From the NCBI GenBank assembly GCA_037189585.1, contig JBBCJA010000009.1:1-64000 (forward strand): a DNA stretch of 64,000 nucleotides, read 5' to 3'. The notes beneath the pieces are model-generated. The model searched no databases. It was given only the letters and a program-made list of their open reading frames with translations, and was not told where the DNA came from. Both the position numbers and the translations under genes were made by a program. Position 1 is the first letter of the stretch. Each line of letters begins with the position of its first letter. The stretch comes from JAEXNA01 sp037189585 (GTDB lineage Bacteria > Vulcanimicrobiota > Xenobia > Xenobiales > JADMJV01). This document shows, in pieces, positions 24,782-34,100 of this stretch.

Positions 24782-26719
24782 TCAAATCTCCGCCCTGGCC
24801 ACTCGGACGCTGTCGCTGTAGTCGCACACCAATCCGCCTGCCAAGCTTGCGATGACCAAACACCAGCCGATTACGGGAACCGCACCCGCCGCCGCCGCCA
24901 ACGTCATGACCCCTCCCGCCGCCCCTGCAAAACCTAAGGTGGCCCTGGTGTACTTGCCGTCCGCGACGTCCTGGACGGCGGTCACCAAGCCCAGGATGAC
25001 CCCCGCCGCACCTAGAATGTTCCCACAATAGGCTAGCGTGCTACCTTTTCTGCCCAGGGCCTTCAATACACCGGACAGGTCCACGCCTAGCTCGGCCGCC
25101 TTGGCGGCGGCCGCGTCCATGTCTCCGTCGATGACGGCGCCGGCCAGTTGAACCGCCGTCAGGAAGGCCAGGGCACCACTGGCTTTGGTACCCAACCTCT
25201 TAGCCCATTTGGAGGCTCCAGGAGAGCCTAGCTCCTCGGTCAGGCCGAGCCCGGCCACGGTTATCTTAAGCGCCTTGCGACTGCCTTCCACCACCTCTTC
25301 CACCAAGCCGTCCGGGCCGATCTCCAAACGTTCACCTTCGCAAAGAACACTGGTACACCGGGGTTGGCTTTGGCCTTTGGCGTGAATCCGGGCGACAGTC
25401 GTTTTACCGTCGAAGACCGCGCTGAGGACCGTTCCATCAGCCGCCTTGATGGTCATCACGCCCTGGACCTGGAATATCACTGTCCCTCCCAGGCTTGTCC
25501 AGGAGCTGATGTTGGCGTCGTAGGGCCCCTGATAGTTATCCATAAAGTCACGATAACTGTCGAGCTGGCGAACCTGGGCCAAAAAAGGCTCCTCGGAAAG
25601 CCGCTGATCGATCTCCTGGGCGGACGCCCGCGGGCAGCTCAGAGTTCGGCGCTCTGTGTATCCGGGAATCTTGCCTTCACTGGCTTTGGCCAGCGTAGGT
25701 AGTTTCTCAGTCTGCTTCTGGACCAACCAGTGGTCTTCCTTATGCGAGCGAGTGACGATCGTGTCTTCCGTGGTTTGAAAGAAGATTTGCGAGTTCCAGG
25801 TGCCGTCGTCGTTCTCTTTGCGCAGCTCCCAGGTCGAGGGTGCGCCCTCCGCCGACTTGTGCTCCACCAACTCGGCCTTCCCGTTGCCACTTGTCATATG
25901 GATTCTGGTGTCACGCTGAAGACTGCCGTCTGGGGCCAGCCACTCTTCCTCGACCATGGTCGCCCGGATGTCCCTTTCTCGGCCCAGATGCTTGAGCAGG
26001 TCTTGAGGACTATGGGCACAAAATGTCTTGCTCCCTGGTAGGTCCAGATCTGGCTTGCGATACTCGGTTGTTCGGACCCAGTGCACGCGTCGCTCGTTGC
26101 GCTTGGTCTCGACGACGGTGACAGAGTTCCAGTCGTGGTCGACCGACTTGGTCGTATGGGTCTCGACAAGTTGCCCGTCCTCCATTCGCTTTTTGTACTC
26201 AAAGCTCGGTGCGTTGGGTGGACTAGGAGGGGTGGGAATACTCGAGGACCACGTCTCATTCAAGCTGCCGTCTCGATGACAGTAGGTGATCTCCTGGCGG
26301 ATGTAGCCATCGATCTCCGACCGGGTTTCCTTCACGTAGTTGCCTTCGCGAGCCCAGCGTTCCTTGGTGACACGCTTCCCTCCGGAGACAGTCTCCGTAA
26401 GAGTGACTTCCTTCTCGGTGGTGCCGTCCGAATGGCGCGTGATTTTCGTCTCTTTGTGAAAATTAGAACCCTCCTCCACCGACACCTCGACGAGAGGAGT
26501 CGTGGTTTCCGGCATTGCGTCGGATGGCGAGGTATTCTGAACAGCCTCGATGTCAGCGGCCACTTGGGCGGCATAGTTGCGGTAGGCGGCTAGGGTCCCG
26601 ACATCTAGTTGGTCATCGGACTCCATCAACTTTTCGATGAGTTGAGCGGCGAGGCTCCTAGAGCTTCCCCCGGCCTCCTTGAAAAGGATAGTGGTATTGC
26701 TCAGCTTGCTGATGTTCAT
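24782..26719 (-). CDS. large leaderless protein with hydrophobic C-terminus, effector- or toxin-like
   Basis: 645 residues, family not recognised. It has no Sec signal. The N-terminus ISKLSNTTILFKEAGGSSRS is Ser/Thr/Asn-rich. Residues about 85-330 are made of repeated charged beta strands (for example HKETKITRHSDGTTEKEVTL), like RHS/YD or beta-wrap proteins. The last 140 residues are rich in Gly/Ala with three hydrophobic stretches (ALAFLTAVQLAGAVI; NILGAAGVILGLVTAV; VPVIGWCLVIASLAGGL). Such a soluble-to-hydrophobic layout is common in secreted pore-formers, type III translocators and polymorphic toxins. ATG 26719 has AGGG 6-7 bases upstream. No immunity gene is recognised beside it. Confidence 0.5.
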   Translation of the reverse strand: MNISKLSNTTILFKEAGGSSRSLAAQLIEKLMESDDQLDVGTLAAYRNYAAQVAADIEAVQNTSPSDAMPETTTPLVEVSVEEGSNFHKETKITRHSDGTTEKEVTLTETVSGGKRVTKERWAREGNYVKETRSEIDGYIRQEITYCHRDGSLNETWSSSIPTPPSPPNAPSFEYKKRMEDGQLVETHTTKSVDHDWNSVTVVETKRNERRVHWVRTTEYRKPDLDLPGSKTFCAHSPQDLLKHLGRERDIRATMVEEEWLAPDGSLQRDTRIHMTSGNGKAELVEHKSAEGAPSTWELRKENDDGTWNSQIFFQTTEDTIVTRSHKEDHWLVQKQTEKLPTLAKASEGKIPGYTERRTLSCPRASAQEIDQRLSEEPFLAQVRQLDSYRDFMDNYQGPYDANISSWTSLGGTVIFQVQGVMTIKAADGTVLSAVFDGKTTVARIHAKGQSQPRCTSVLCEGERLEIGPDGLVEEVVEGSRKALKITVAGLGLTEELGSPGASKWAKRLGTKASGALAFLTAVQLAGAVIDGDMDAAAAKAAELGVDLSGVLKALGRKGSTLAYCGNILGAAGVILGLVTAVQDVADGKYTRATLGFAGAAGGVMTLAAAAGAVPVIGWCLVIASLAGGLVCDYSDSVRVARAEI

Positions 26720-27065
26720 CGGTGCCCTCGCTGGTGTGGGGGATACTTGTCCTAGTTTAGGCTCAAGGACGACGACGAGGCGACGATGTCGGCGACGTCA
26801 TGTTGACAAAAAGTAACTGCTAGGAGCGAAGACCGCCCTTGCCACAATCTGGCTCGTCGTGGACGACAATGAGCTCGCCTGCTCGACCGCCGGAGCGGGA
26901 CTAGAGATCTGCTTCAAGGGGAATTCCTCTCTCCAATCGGCCGAAAATGCTTTGAATTCCTCGTGGAAGACTTCCGAGAAAACTTCTCTTGGATCAAGGG
27001 TTTGACTTTCCGACCCCAAAGAGGGGGGGCAACACAAGGTGGGGTCACACACCAAAGAGAGGCAA
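26720..27065. other. 346-base intergenic region between divergent genes
   Basis: It must hold the promoters of the leaderless-protein gene and of the metal-site protein gene. A 7-bp hairpin (27012-27018 with 27040-27046, GACCCCA/TGGGGTC) lies 20 bases before the ATG at 27066 and may shape that leader. An 85-codon minus-strand frame at 26798-27055 starts at TTG without a ribosome-binding site; I do not count it as a gene. A TTGACA at 26803 has no matching -10. Confidence 0.4.
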
Positions 27066-27470
27066 ATGATGACGACGAAGATTCAAGCTGGTGAATATGA
27101 GTGCCCGCAGTGCAAGAAGTTGACGGTGATCCCTCGGACGAAGAAATCCGAAGATCCCCTGACCTGCTGTGGTCTGGAGATGGTGCCCAAGCAAAAAGTT
27201 AAGTTCACGGAAGTTCCGGAGCCCAAGGAAGAGCCCGCGGGCAAGACCCGCACGGCCACGGCCACTCGAACCAAGAAAAAGGCCAGTTCCAAAGCCAAGA
27301 AAACGAAGAAGCCGGCGGAGGTCATCATCTCCGAGACCCTGACTCTTCCCCTCAATCCGGGTAACTACATGTGCCCCACTTGCGGCATAACCAAGGTCCT
27401 GAACGTCAGCGACAACCGCGACAAGTGGTTACGCTGTCCCGACTGTTTCGTGAAGATGCTTCCGAGCTAA
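27066..27470 (+). CDS. desulforedoxin-like and zinc-ribbon protein with histone H1-like linker
   Basis: 134 residues in three parts. Residues 8-42 hold YECPQCKK and then LTCCGLEM, the C-x2-C ... CCGxxM pattern of desulforedoxin or desulfoferrodoxin N-domains (an iron or zinc four-cysteine site). Residues about 50-90 are a basic, disordered linker (TRTKKKASSKAKKTKKPAE) like a histone H1 tail. Residues 98-134 form a second site, NYMCPTCG and RCPDCF. ATG 27066 has GAGAGG just upstream. The linker suggests nucleic-acid binding, the metal sites redox or zinc binding. The function is unknown. Confidence 0.7.
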   Translation: MMTTKIQAGEYECPQCKKLTVIPRTKKSEDPLTCCGLEMVPKQKVKFTEVPEPKEEPAGKTRTATATRTKKKASSKAKKTKKPAEVIISETLTLPLNPGNYMCPTCGITKVLNVSDNRDKWLRCPDCFVKMLPS

Positions 27471-27490
27471 GCGGGACTCGGCACAAAGGC

Positions 27491-27533
27491 AAGAAAGAAA
27501 AGGCCGGCATTTTACGCCGGCCTTTTCTTTCTT
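27491..27533. terminator. bidirectional hairpin terminator
   Basis: Perfect 18-bp stem (27491-27508 with 27516-27533), 7-base loop, A-rich left arm and T-rich right arm. It lies between the convergent metal-site and esterase genes. Confidence 0.92.
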
Positions 27534-27552
27534 CTTGGTATTCGTCGTCCTG

Positions 27553-28290
27553 TCAAAACTTCGCGGCGAGATAGAACTCCATCATGTACCGCCAGGTGGG
27601 CCAGTCATGAGCCATATCGTAGCCCCAGATATCGAGTTCGTGAGGGATTCCTTTGTAGGATAAGAGAGCCGACAGAGCTCGTGACGCGTCGGGGCTCTCG
27701 TAAGGACCCTGCCCGGTCAGGATATGGATGTGCTGTTTACGCTGCAACATCGGCAGAAAATAGTCGTCGCCAAGATTGGGCATATACTCGGCCGGATTGT
27801 TGAAATAGATGTTCTCGTCATGATAGCCGTGGGAATCGTAGTACTTTCGAATGTCATAGACCCCGCTCATGGCTATCGTCCCATCGAAGATGTCGGGACG
27901 CTTGAGTACCTGATTCATCGCATGGAAAGCTCCCAACGAGGCTCCGGCTGTGATGATTCCCATACGGGACTGGCACGAGTTCCAGATGTACGGAGCCACT
28001 TCATCGGCGATGTAGTCGTTGTACTGAATCTGCCGAAGGGCTTTATACTTGGGGTGGACCTTCTTGTTAAGCCAGGACTCCGAGTTGATCGAGTTGATCG
28101 AGAAGACCTTGACCTTCCCGGCCTCGATCGGTTCGGCGATCGCCTCGATTAATAAGAAACGCTCGTATTCGAGATAGTCCGCCGCGGCGGTGGGAAAGAG
28201 CAGAAGCGGGAATCCGAAATGGCCGTAGCTGACGATCTCCATATCCTTATGCAGGCTGGGGCTATACCACTTCTCGATATGTTTTCTCAT
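27553..28290 (-). CDS. esterase D-like alpha/beta hydrolase
   Basis: 245 residues. The nucleophile region is TAGASLGAFHAMN (G-x-S-x-G). The C-terminal AHDWPTWR supplies the catalytic histidine, and GQGPYESPDA is a likely acid-loop region. The fold matches the putative esterase family (PF00756) that includes carbohydrate esterases and S-formylglutathione hydrolase relatives. It has no signal peptide, so it is cytosolic. ATG 28290 has GGAGGG 5 bases upstream. Substrate unknown. Confidence 0.82.
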   Translation of the reverse strand: MRKHIEKWYSPSLHKDMEIVSYGHFGFPLLLFPTAAADYLEYERFLLIEAIAEPIEAGKVKVFSINSINSESWLNKKVHPKYKALRQIQYNDYIADEVAPYIWNSCQSRMGIITAGASLGAFHAMNQVLKRPDIFDGTIAMSGVYDIRKYYDSHGYHDENIYFNNPAEYMPNLGDDYFLPMLQRKQHIHILTGQGPYESPDASRALSALLSYKGIPHELDIWGYDMAHDWPTWRYMMEFYLAAKF

Positions 28291-28362
28291 CGTTTCCCTC
28301 CGTCAAAAACTGGGCCTGTCATCCCTTGGCCGCGCCTTCAAAGTCGCCCCACACTGACCCTT

Positions 28363-29136
28363 CTAAGAAATCACAGCCATCACCGGACAGTGGTCGGAAC
28401 CCGTCACCTGGGAGTGAATCTCGCAGCGGACTCGAGGCGCGAAGGAGACCGAGGCTAGAAAGCTGTCGATCCTCCACCCTCGATTATTGGCCCGATCCTC
28501 GTCGAAAAAGGACCACCAGGTAAAGTGCCCCTTCTCCTCGGGATGATCTCGGCGGAAGACATCCACCCAGGGACCCTCCAGTAACTTTCGCAGCCAGGTG
28601 CGTTCAGCCGGTAAGAAACCCGAGGTTCCCGAGGAGTCTTCGGTGGAATAGACATCAATGGGAAAAGGAGCGATGTTAAGGTCACCGGCCAACAGCACCG
28701 GTTTTCCGCGCCGCTCCAGATTCGTGCAGAACTTCTCTATCAGACGGCAGAACTCCATCTTGTACTGCAAACGCCGCCCCCCCTCGCCGCTGTTGGGAAA
28801 GTAAGCCGTCACGTGGAAAAACTCGGGAAGTTCCAGGGTCAACATCCGACCCTCCGCGTCCACTTCCGGACAACCCATGCCGGCCACGCTCCACAACCCC
28901 GAGGCCGCGAGTTCTTCCTTGATGAAGAAGCCCACACCGCTATAGCCGGGCCGTCCGGCGCAGTGCCACAAAGTCCGATAGCCGGGAGGGTTGACGATCT
29001 CCTCGGGCAAGGAAGAAAGCGTCGACTTGACCTCCTGAACCCCCAAAACATCCGGCGCCGTGACGGTTAGATACTCACGCAGGCCCTTCTCCCAGGCTGT
29101 TCTGATCCCATTGACGTTCCAGGTCGCTATTCTCAT
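28363..29136 (-). CDS. xth: exodeoxyribonuclease III
   Basis: 257 residues, full length. MRIATWNVNGIR, VLGVQEVK (metal-binding glutamate), AGDLNIAP (D and N of the active site), NNRGWRIDSFL and TGSDHCPV (catalytic histidine) are all present. The enzyme removes nucleotides from 3' ends and cuts at abasic sites during base excision repair. The frame extends upstream to 29274, but the conserved start is ATG 29136. It is divergent from the oligoendopeptidase gene across a 121-base gap that must hold both promoters. Confidence 0.95.
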   Translation of the reverse strand: MRIATWNVNGIRTAWEKGLREYLTVTAPDVLGVQEVKSTLSSLPEEIVNPPGYRTLWHCAGRPGYSGVGFFIKEELAASGLWSVAGMGCPEVDAEGRMLTLELPEFFHVTAYFPNSGEGGRRLQYKMEFCRLIEKFCTNLERRGKPVLLAGDLNIAPFPIDVYSTEDSSGTSGFLPAERTWLRKLLEGPWVDVFRRDHPEEKGHFTWWSFFDEDRANNRGWRIDSFLASVSFAPRVRCEIHSQVTGSDHCPVMAVIS

Positions 29137-29257
29137 TGGCCGGAAGTCCGCCAAACCGGCGATCCATCCCTTCCGAACCTTCGGGGGGGATTCGGACCAG
29201 GCCGAACAGAAGCGCCTCGCGTCCACAGTACCAACAGTTTTGAGGAGAATCGACCCG

Positions 29258-31078
29258 ATGAGCCAGACCGCCACCCCCGACGCGACCCAGCTACCCCGCT
29301 GGGATCTCAGCGATCTTTACCAGGGCCCCGAGGACCCCCGGATCGACTCCGACCTCGACGACCTGGATCGACGTGCCGGGGAGTTTCAAACGCGTTATGA
29401 AGGCCGTCTGACCAGAGGTGAGGTCAGCGCCTCGGAGCTCCTGGAAGCTTTTCAAGAGTACGAGTCCATGTCTCGGCTAGGGGCTAGAGTTGGCTCTTAC
29501 TCCTCGCTTTTGTACAGCACCAACACCACCGACCCTGTTCGAGGCGCGCTGCTTCAGAAAGTGCGGGAAAAGAGCAGCCGAACGTCCACCAAGATGATCT
29601 TCTTCGGCCTGGAGTTGGGTGAGGCTCCCGAGAACATCTTTCAGGGCTACATGGAGTCCTCGAACTTAGCCCCCTTCCATCACCACCTTCAGGTTCTACG
29701 AGACGGTGCCAAGCATCATCTCTCCCAAGCCGAGGAGACCATTTTAGAGGAGACCGCCAACTGCCGAGGTCGCGCTTTCCGCCGTCTCTCCACCGAGGTG
29801 ATCTCCCGCATGAAATTCCAACTGGAGGTTGATGGAGAGAAAAAAGAGCTCAGCCAATCAGAAATTCTGGCCTACAACTACCACCCCGATCGGGCGCTCC
29901 GAGAAAAAGCCACGGACAGTCTGGCCGCCACACTCAAGGAGAACGCCCCCACCCTGACTTTTATCATGAACACCTTGTTGGCCGAAAAAGAGGTCATGGA
30001 CCGGCTGCGCGGCTTCGCCACACCCGAGTCCTCCCGCAACCTCGACAACGAACTGCCCGATGAAGCGGTCGCCACCATGGTGGAGGTGGTGGTCAAGAAC
30101 TTCTCCATCGTGGCCGACTACTATCGCCTCAAAGGCAAGCTGCTCGGCCTGGAAAAGCTGATGCACTACGATCGCTACGCTCCTTTGAAAAAGAGTGAGG
30201 AGACCATTGCCTACGATAAGGCTTGCGAAATCGTGCTAGAGGCCTACAAGGCGTTCTCTCCCAAGCTTCACGAGCTGGCCCTCCCCTTCTTCGAAGAGGG
30301 TTGGATCGACGTGCCGGTGGCCGAGGGGAAACGTGGCGGGGCCTTCTGCGCTGGCGTCAGCCCCGACCACCATCCCTACATCTTGCTCAACTACACCCAG
30401 AAGCCGCGGGACGTGATGACCTTAGCTCATGAGCTGGGCCATGGCGTGCACGATCGACTGGCTTCGGCTCAACACGCGCTCGACTATCATCCCGTGCTTC
30501 CGCTAGCCGAGACAGCCAGTACCTTCGGGGAGATGCTGACCTTCGAGAAGCTCTTTTCTCAACTCAACTCCGACGAGGAACGCCTGGCCTTGATGTGCGA
30601 GAAGCTGGAGGACACCTTCGCCACTGTCTTTCGCCAGATCTCGATGTACCGATTCGAGCAAGCCATGCACAAAGCCCGACGCGAGGAAGGAGAGCTGACC
30701 ACCGAGCGTTACAACGAGCTGTGGCAGCAGTGCATGGGAGAGATGTTCGGGGACGCCCTGGATCTCGGAGAGCCCCACGCTTGGACCTGGCTCTACATTC
30801 CTCACATCGTGCAGACCCCGTTCTACGTCTACGCCTACGCCTTCGGAGAGCTCCTGGTGCTGGCTCTCTATGCGCGCTACAAAGCCGAGGGAGAGGCCTT
30901 CATCGACCGCTACCTGGCGCTGCTGGCGGCGGGCGGAAGTCGAGCCCCACAGGCCATCCTGGGAGACCTCGGCATTGACATCACCGAGGCCGCTTTTTGG
31001 CAGGGAGGCTGCGACCTGATCGCTTCCAACCTGGCCAAGGCTCAAGCCCTCGCCGACCAGGTCGGGGCTGGTAAATAG
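29258..31078 (+). CDS. pepF: oligoendopeptidase F (M3B metallopeptidase)
   Basis: 606 residues. The zinc site LAHELGHGVHDR (HExxH) is followed by the downstream glutamate in AETASTFGEM. The N-terminal lobe LPRWDLSDLYQGPEDP is the PepF family opening. Cytosolic, degrades short peptides such as those that the POT transporter at 10580 could import. ATG 29258 has GGAG 10 bases upstream. It is followed 39 bases later by the helicase gene. Confidence 0.95.
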   Translation: MSQTATPDATQLPRWDLSDLYQGPEDPRIDSDLDDLDRRAGEFQTRYEGRLTRGEVSASELLEAFQEYESMSRLGARVGSYSSLLYSTNTTDPVRGALLQKVREKSSRTSTKMIFFGLELGEAPENIFQGYMESSNLAPFHHHLQVLRDGAKHHLSQAEETILEETANCRGRAFRRLSTEVISRMKFQLEVDGEKKELSQSEILAYNYHPDRALREKATDSLAATLKENAPTLTFIMNTLLAEKEVMDRLRGFATPESSRNLDNELPDEAVATMVEVVVKNFSIVADYYRLKGKLLGLEKLMHYDRYAPLKKSEETIAYDKACEIVLEAYKAFSPKLHELALPFFEEGWIDVPVAEGKRGGAFCAGVSPDHHPYILLNYTQKPRDVMTLAHELGHGVHDRLASAQHALDYHPVLPLAETASTFGEMLTFEKLFSQLNSDEERLALMCEKLEDTFATVFRQISMYRFEQAMHKARREEGELTTERYNELWQQCMGEMFGDALDLGEPHAWTWLYIPHIVQTPFYVYAYAFGELLVLALYARYKAEGEAFIDRYLALLAAGGSRAPQAILGDLGIDITEAAFWQGGCDLIASNLAKAQALADQVGAGK

Positions 31079-31117
31079 GGAGGGTTACCCTAGCATGAGG
31101 AGAAGCCCGCTAGCCTT

Positions 31118-34100
31118 ATGACCCTGTCGCCAGAGCAACTCGACCTCGCCCGAGAGCGGATCGGCCGCCTGTTCCGATACCTATCCGAGCTTCAAAAGCT
31201 GAAAACCCCCCCCAAGGTTCAGCTGGCCGGTTACCCCTGGAAGCTCAACTGGAGCGAGGTTCCGATCGGCATCGACAGCGCCGACCGTGGTGAGGTTCTG
31301 GCGCCCACCGAGGGTGGTGAGATCCTGGGCGATGATTTCATTCTAAAGGTTCGACGACCGGACAACTCCGAGGAAGAGGCCGAGGGAACGAAGCTTTTCG
31401 ACCATTTCCTCGAACTCTGGTCCACCATCGAGCGCGAGTCGGAAAAAGTCGAGCTGGTTCTGGGCGACGGACTGGTTCTCTTCAACGGGCCTAACGGGAC
31501 GGTTCACCATCCCCTGTTTCTGGTCAACTTGACCCTGGAATTTGACGCCGAAACTCCCGAATTCATCGTGCGGGAAACCGATCGCGAGCCCTATCTCTAC
31601 ACTCCCCTGCTTCGCTTCTGTGGTGTGGAAGAGGCGGAGATCTCCTGGGCCCGCAACGAGCTCTCCTCGGCCGCTTGCCATCCCCTCGGCGGTGCCGAGA
31701 CCACGGAGTTTTTCGCTAAGCTCCAAGAGAAGCTCTTTCCCACCGGAAACTTCCTGGTGGAATCCGACGGTACCGAAAAGCCGACCAAGTCTCTTCGCCT
31801 GTTGCGCTCCCCCATACTTTTTCTAGGCAATCGGAACCTGGGTTTTGCCCAGGCTATCGACGCCTACATTCAGGCCATCCCCAAACTGACCGAATTCCCT
31901 TCCTCCCTACTTCGGGTGGTTGGGATCGATCTGCCGAAGAAAGACGTGGCGGACGGAAATTTCGATCTCTTGATGACGATGCCGAGCAACCCCGAGCAGG
32001 AGCGTGTAGCCAAGCGCCTCGAGGAGTCCTCCTCAGTCCTGGTTCAGGGCCCTCCGGGAACCGGTAAGACCCATACCATCGCTAACCTGATCGGTCACTT
32101 GTTGGCCCAAGGGAAGAGTGTTCTGGTCACCTCTCACGCCACCAAAGCTTTGCGCGTGGTACGCGACATGGTGATCCCCGAGCTTCGTCCCCTCTGCGTG
32201 TCCGTGCTCGAACAAGAGCAAGAGAGCCGCAAGCAGTTGGAAGCCGCGGTCAAGGGGATCGTGGCCAGATTCACCACCAGCGACGCGGCCGAACTGGAAA
32301 ACCTGGCCGACACCTACCAAGAGCGGCGGCGAGAGTTGGAGAAAAAGCTCCAAGAGACTCAGGACGCTCTGATCGCGGCCCGACGGGGCGAATTCACCCC
32401 GGTGATGGTCGGAGATGACGGAACTCATCCGGCCCGGGCCGCTAAAATCGTGGCCAAACAAAAAGACGAGCACAGTTGGATTCCCGGCGATCTTGTTCCG
32501 GGAGCCGCCCTTCCCTTGAGCGAGGAAGAGGTCGCCGATCTCTACGGACTCAATCAGGAAATTCCACTCGATCTCGAGTCCGATCTGTCTCGCCCTCTGC
32601 CAGAGCTCGACAAAATCCTCACCGAAGGAGATTTCCGCTCCCTGGTCGCGAGCAAGGAGGCGTTGACCGAAGCTTCCCAGGATCGTTCGGGAGACCTCTG
32701 GACTAACGACGGTCAGAGCAAAGAGGAGCTGGACCGATTGGTTCAGGCCGGGGAACGGATCGCCGCCACCATCGCCGACGAATCCCGGGCTTGGGTGATC
32801 GAATGTATGCGGGTTGGCCGCCTCGGCGGCCCCCATCGCGAGCCTTGGGATCAACTGGCCGCGTTCTTAGAGTCCTCCTCCTCGGAGATCGCTCGCCACC
32901 AGGCCATCATCCTGGAGACGGGGGCTGCCCTCAAGCCCGAGATAGCCGAGCTTCCGACCCAACATCTGATGCGGGTCGGCCAGGAGATCTTAGCCCACTT
33001 GCGAGCTGATAAAGATATCGGCATGCTGACCTTTTTACGCCACTCCAACTGGAAGCCGTTCATCTACGGTACCAGCGTGCGCGGGCAAGTCCCCTCCACC
33101 CCTGGAGACATCGAGGCGATCCTCTCCGTGGTCGAAATTCGAACCCTGCGGGAAACCTTGAAAGTGCGTTGGGAAAGCCAGATGACTCCCAAAGGAGCCG
33201 AGGCTTTCGCCGAGCTCGGCGACCAGCCGGAGAACATTGCTCTACGGTACGTCGGACCTATGCGCGACGCGCTCAACTGGAACGACACCGTCTATCAAGA
33301 GCTTCTCAAAATTACCGCTGACAATGGGCTCAACTGGCAGACCCTGCTGGACAAAATTCCCGCCGACCCTTCGCTCTATGGGGAGTTCCACCGAATCCGC
33401 AAGGCCTTGGACGAACCGCTAAAGTCAGCTGTCCGCGCCCGCGCCCAACGCCTGGAGCTAGCCCGCGTGGAAGAGCGCTTCAGCGAACAAGAGCGCTACC
33501 TCGCCTCCTTTGGAGCTGGGGTGGAAAGCGATACCGGCGGTATCATCGAACGGCTGCGCAACGCCACGGGACATCGCTCGGTGGACGAATACGCGCGAGC
33601 CTACAACTGGCTCTCCCAACTCTATTCGCTAGCCGAACCGGTCCGGCGCCGCAATGAACTGGTGGGACGGCTGCGCGCCGCCGCTCCGGAATGGGCCGAC
33701 GCGATCGCTTCCCATCGAGCGCCCCACGACGCGGCCAAACCGCCCGGCGATGTCCAGCAGGCCTGGGAGATGACCCAGTGGACCCAGGAGCTCAACCGTC
33801 GTCAGAAAGTCGATTTCGACCGGCTTCAGCACGAGACCAACCGACTCCGCTCGCAAGTTCGGGCCGCCACCGCCAACTACGTGGAGAACCGAACCTGGGC
33901 TAGCCAGCTTCGACGCACCGGAGTTCGTCAACAGCAGGCCCTGGTGGGCTGGCTGGACCTGATGCGAAAGATCGGAACCGGCCGGGGCAAACGAGCCCCC
34001 CACCTCAAAGCCATGGCGCGAGAAAAGCTGGCCGAGTGTCGCGACGCCGTTCCCGTCTGGATCATGCCGCTATCACGACTAGCCGAAAGCTATCACCCCG

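Noticed and set aside
26803..26808. TTGACA as a -35 box
   Set aside because: No -10-like hexamer is found at 16-18 bases, and it is 250 bases from the next start.
26798..27055. An 85-codon minus-strand frame upstream of the leaderless protein
   Set aside because: TTG start, no Shine-Dalgarno sequence, no recognisable feature, and it fills the divergent promoter region.
32033..32854. A 273-codon minus-strand frame within the helicase gene
   Set aside because: Shadow of a strongly conserved coding frame; no homologous motif.
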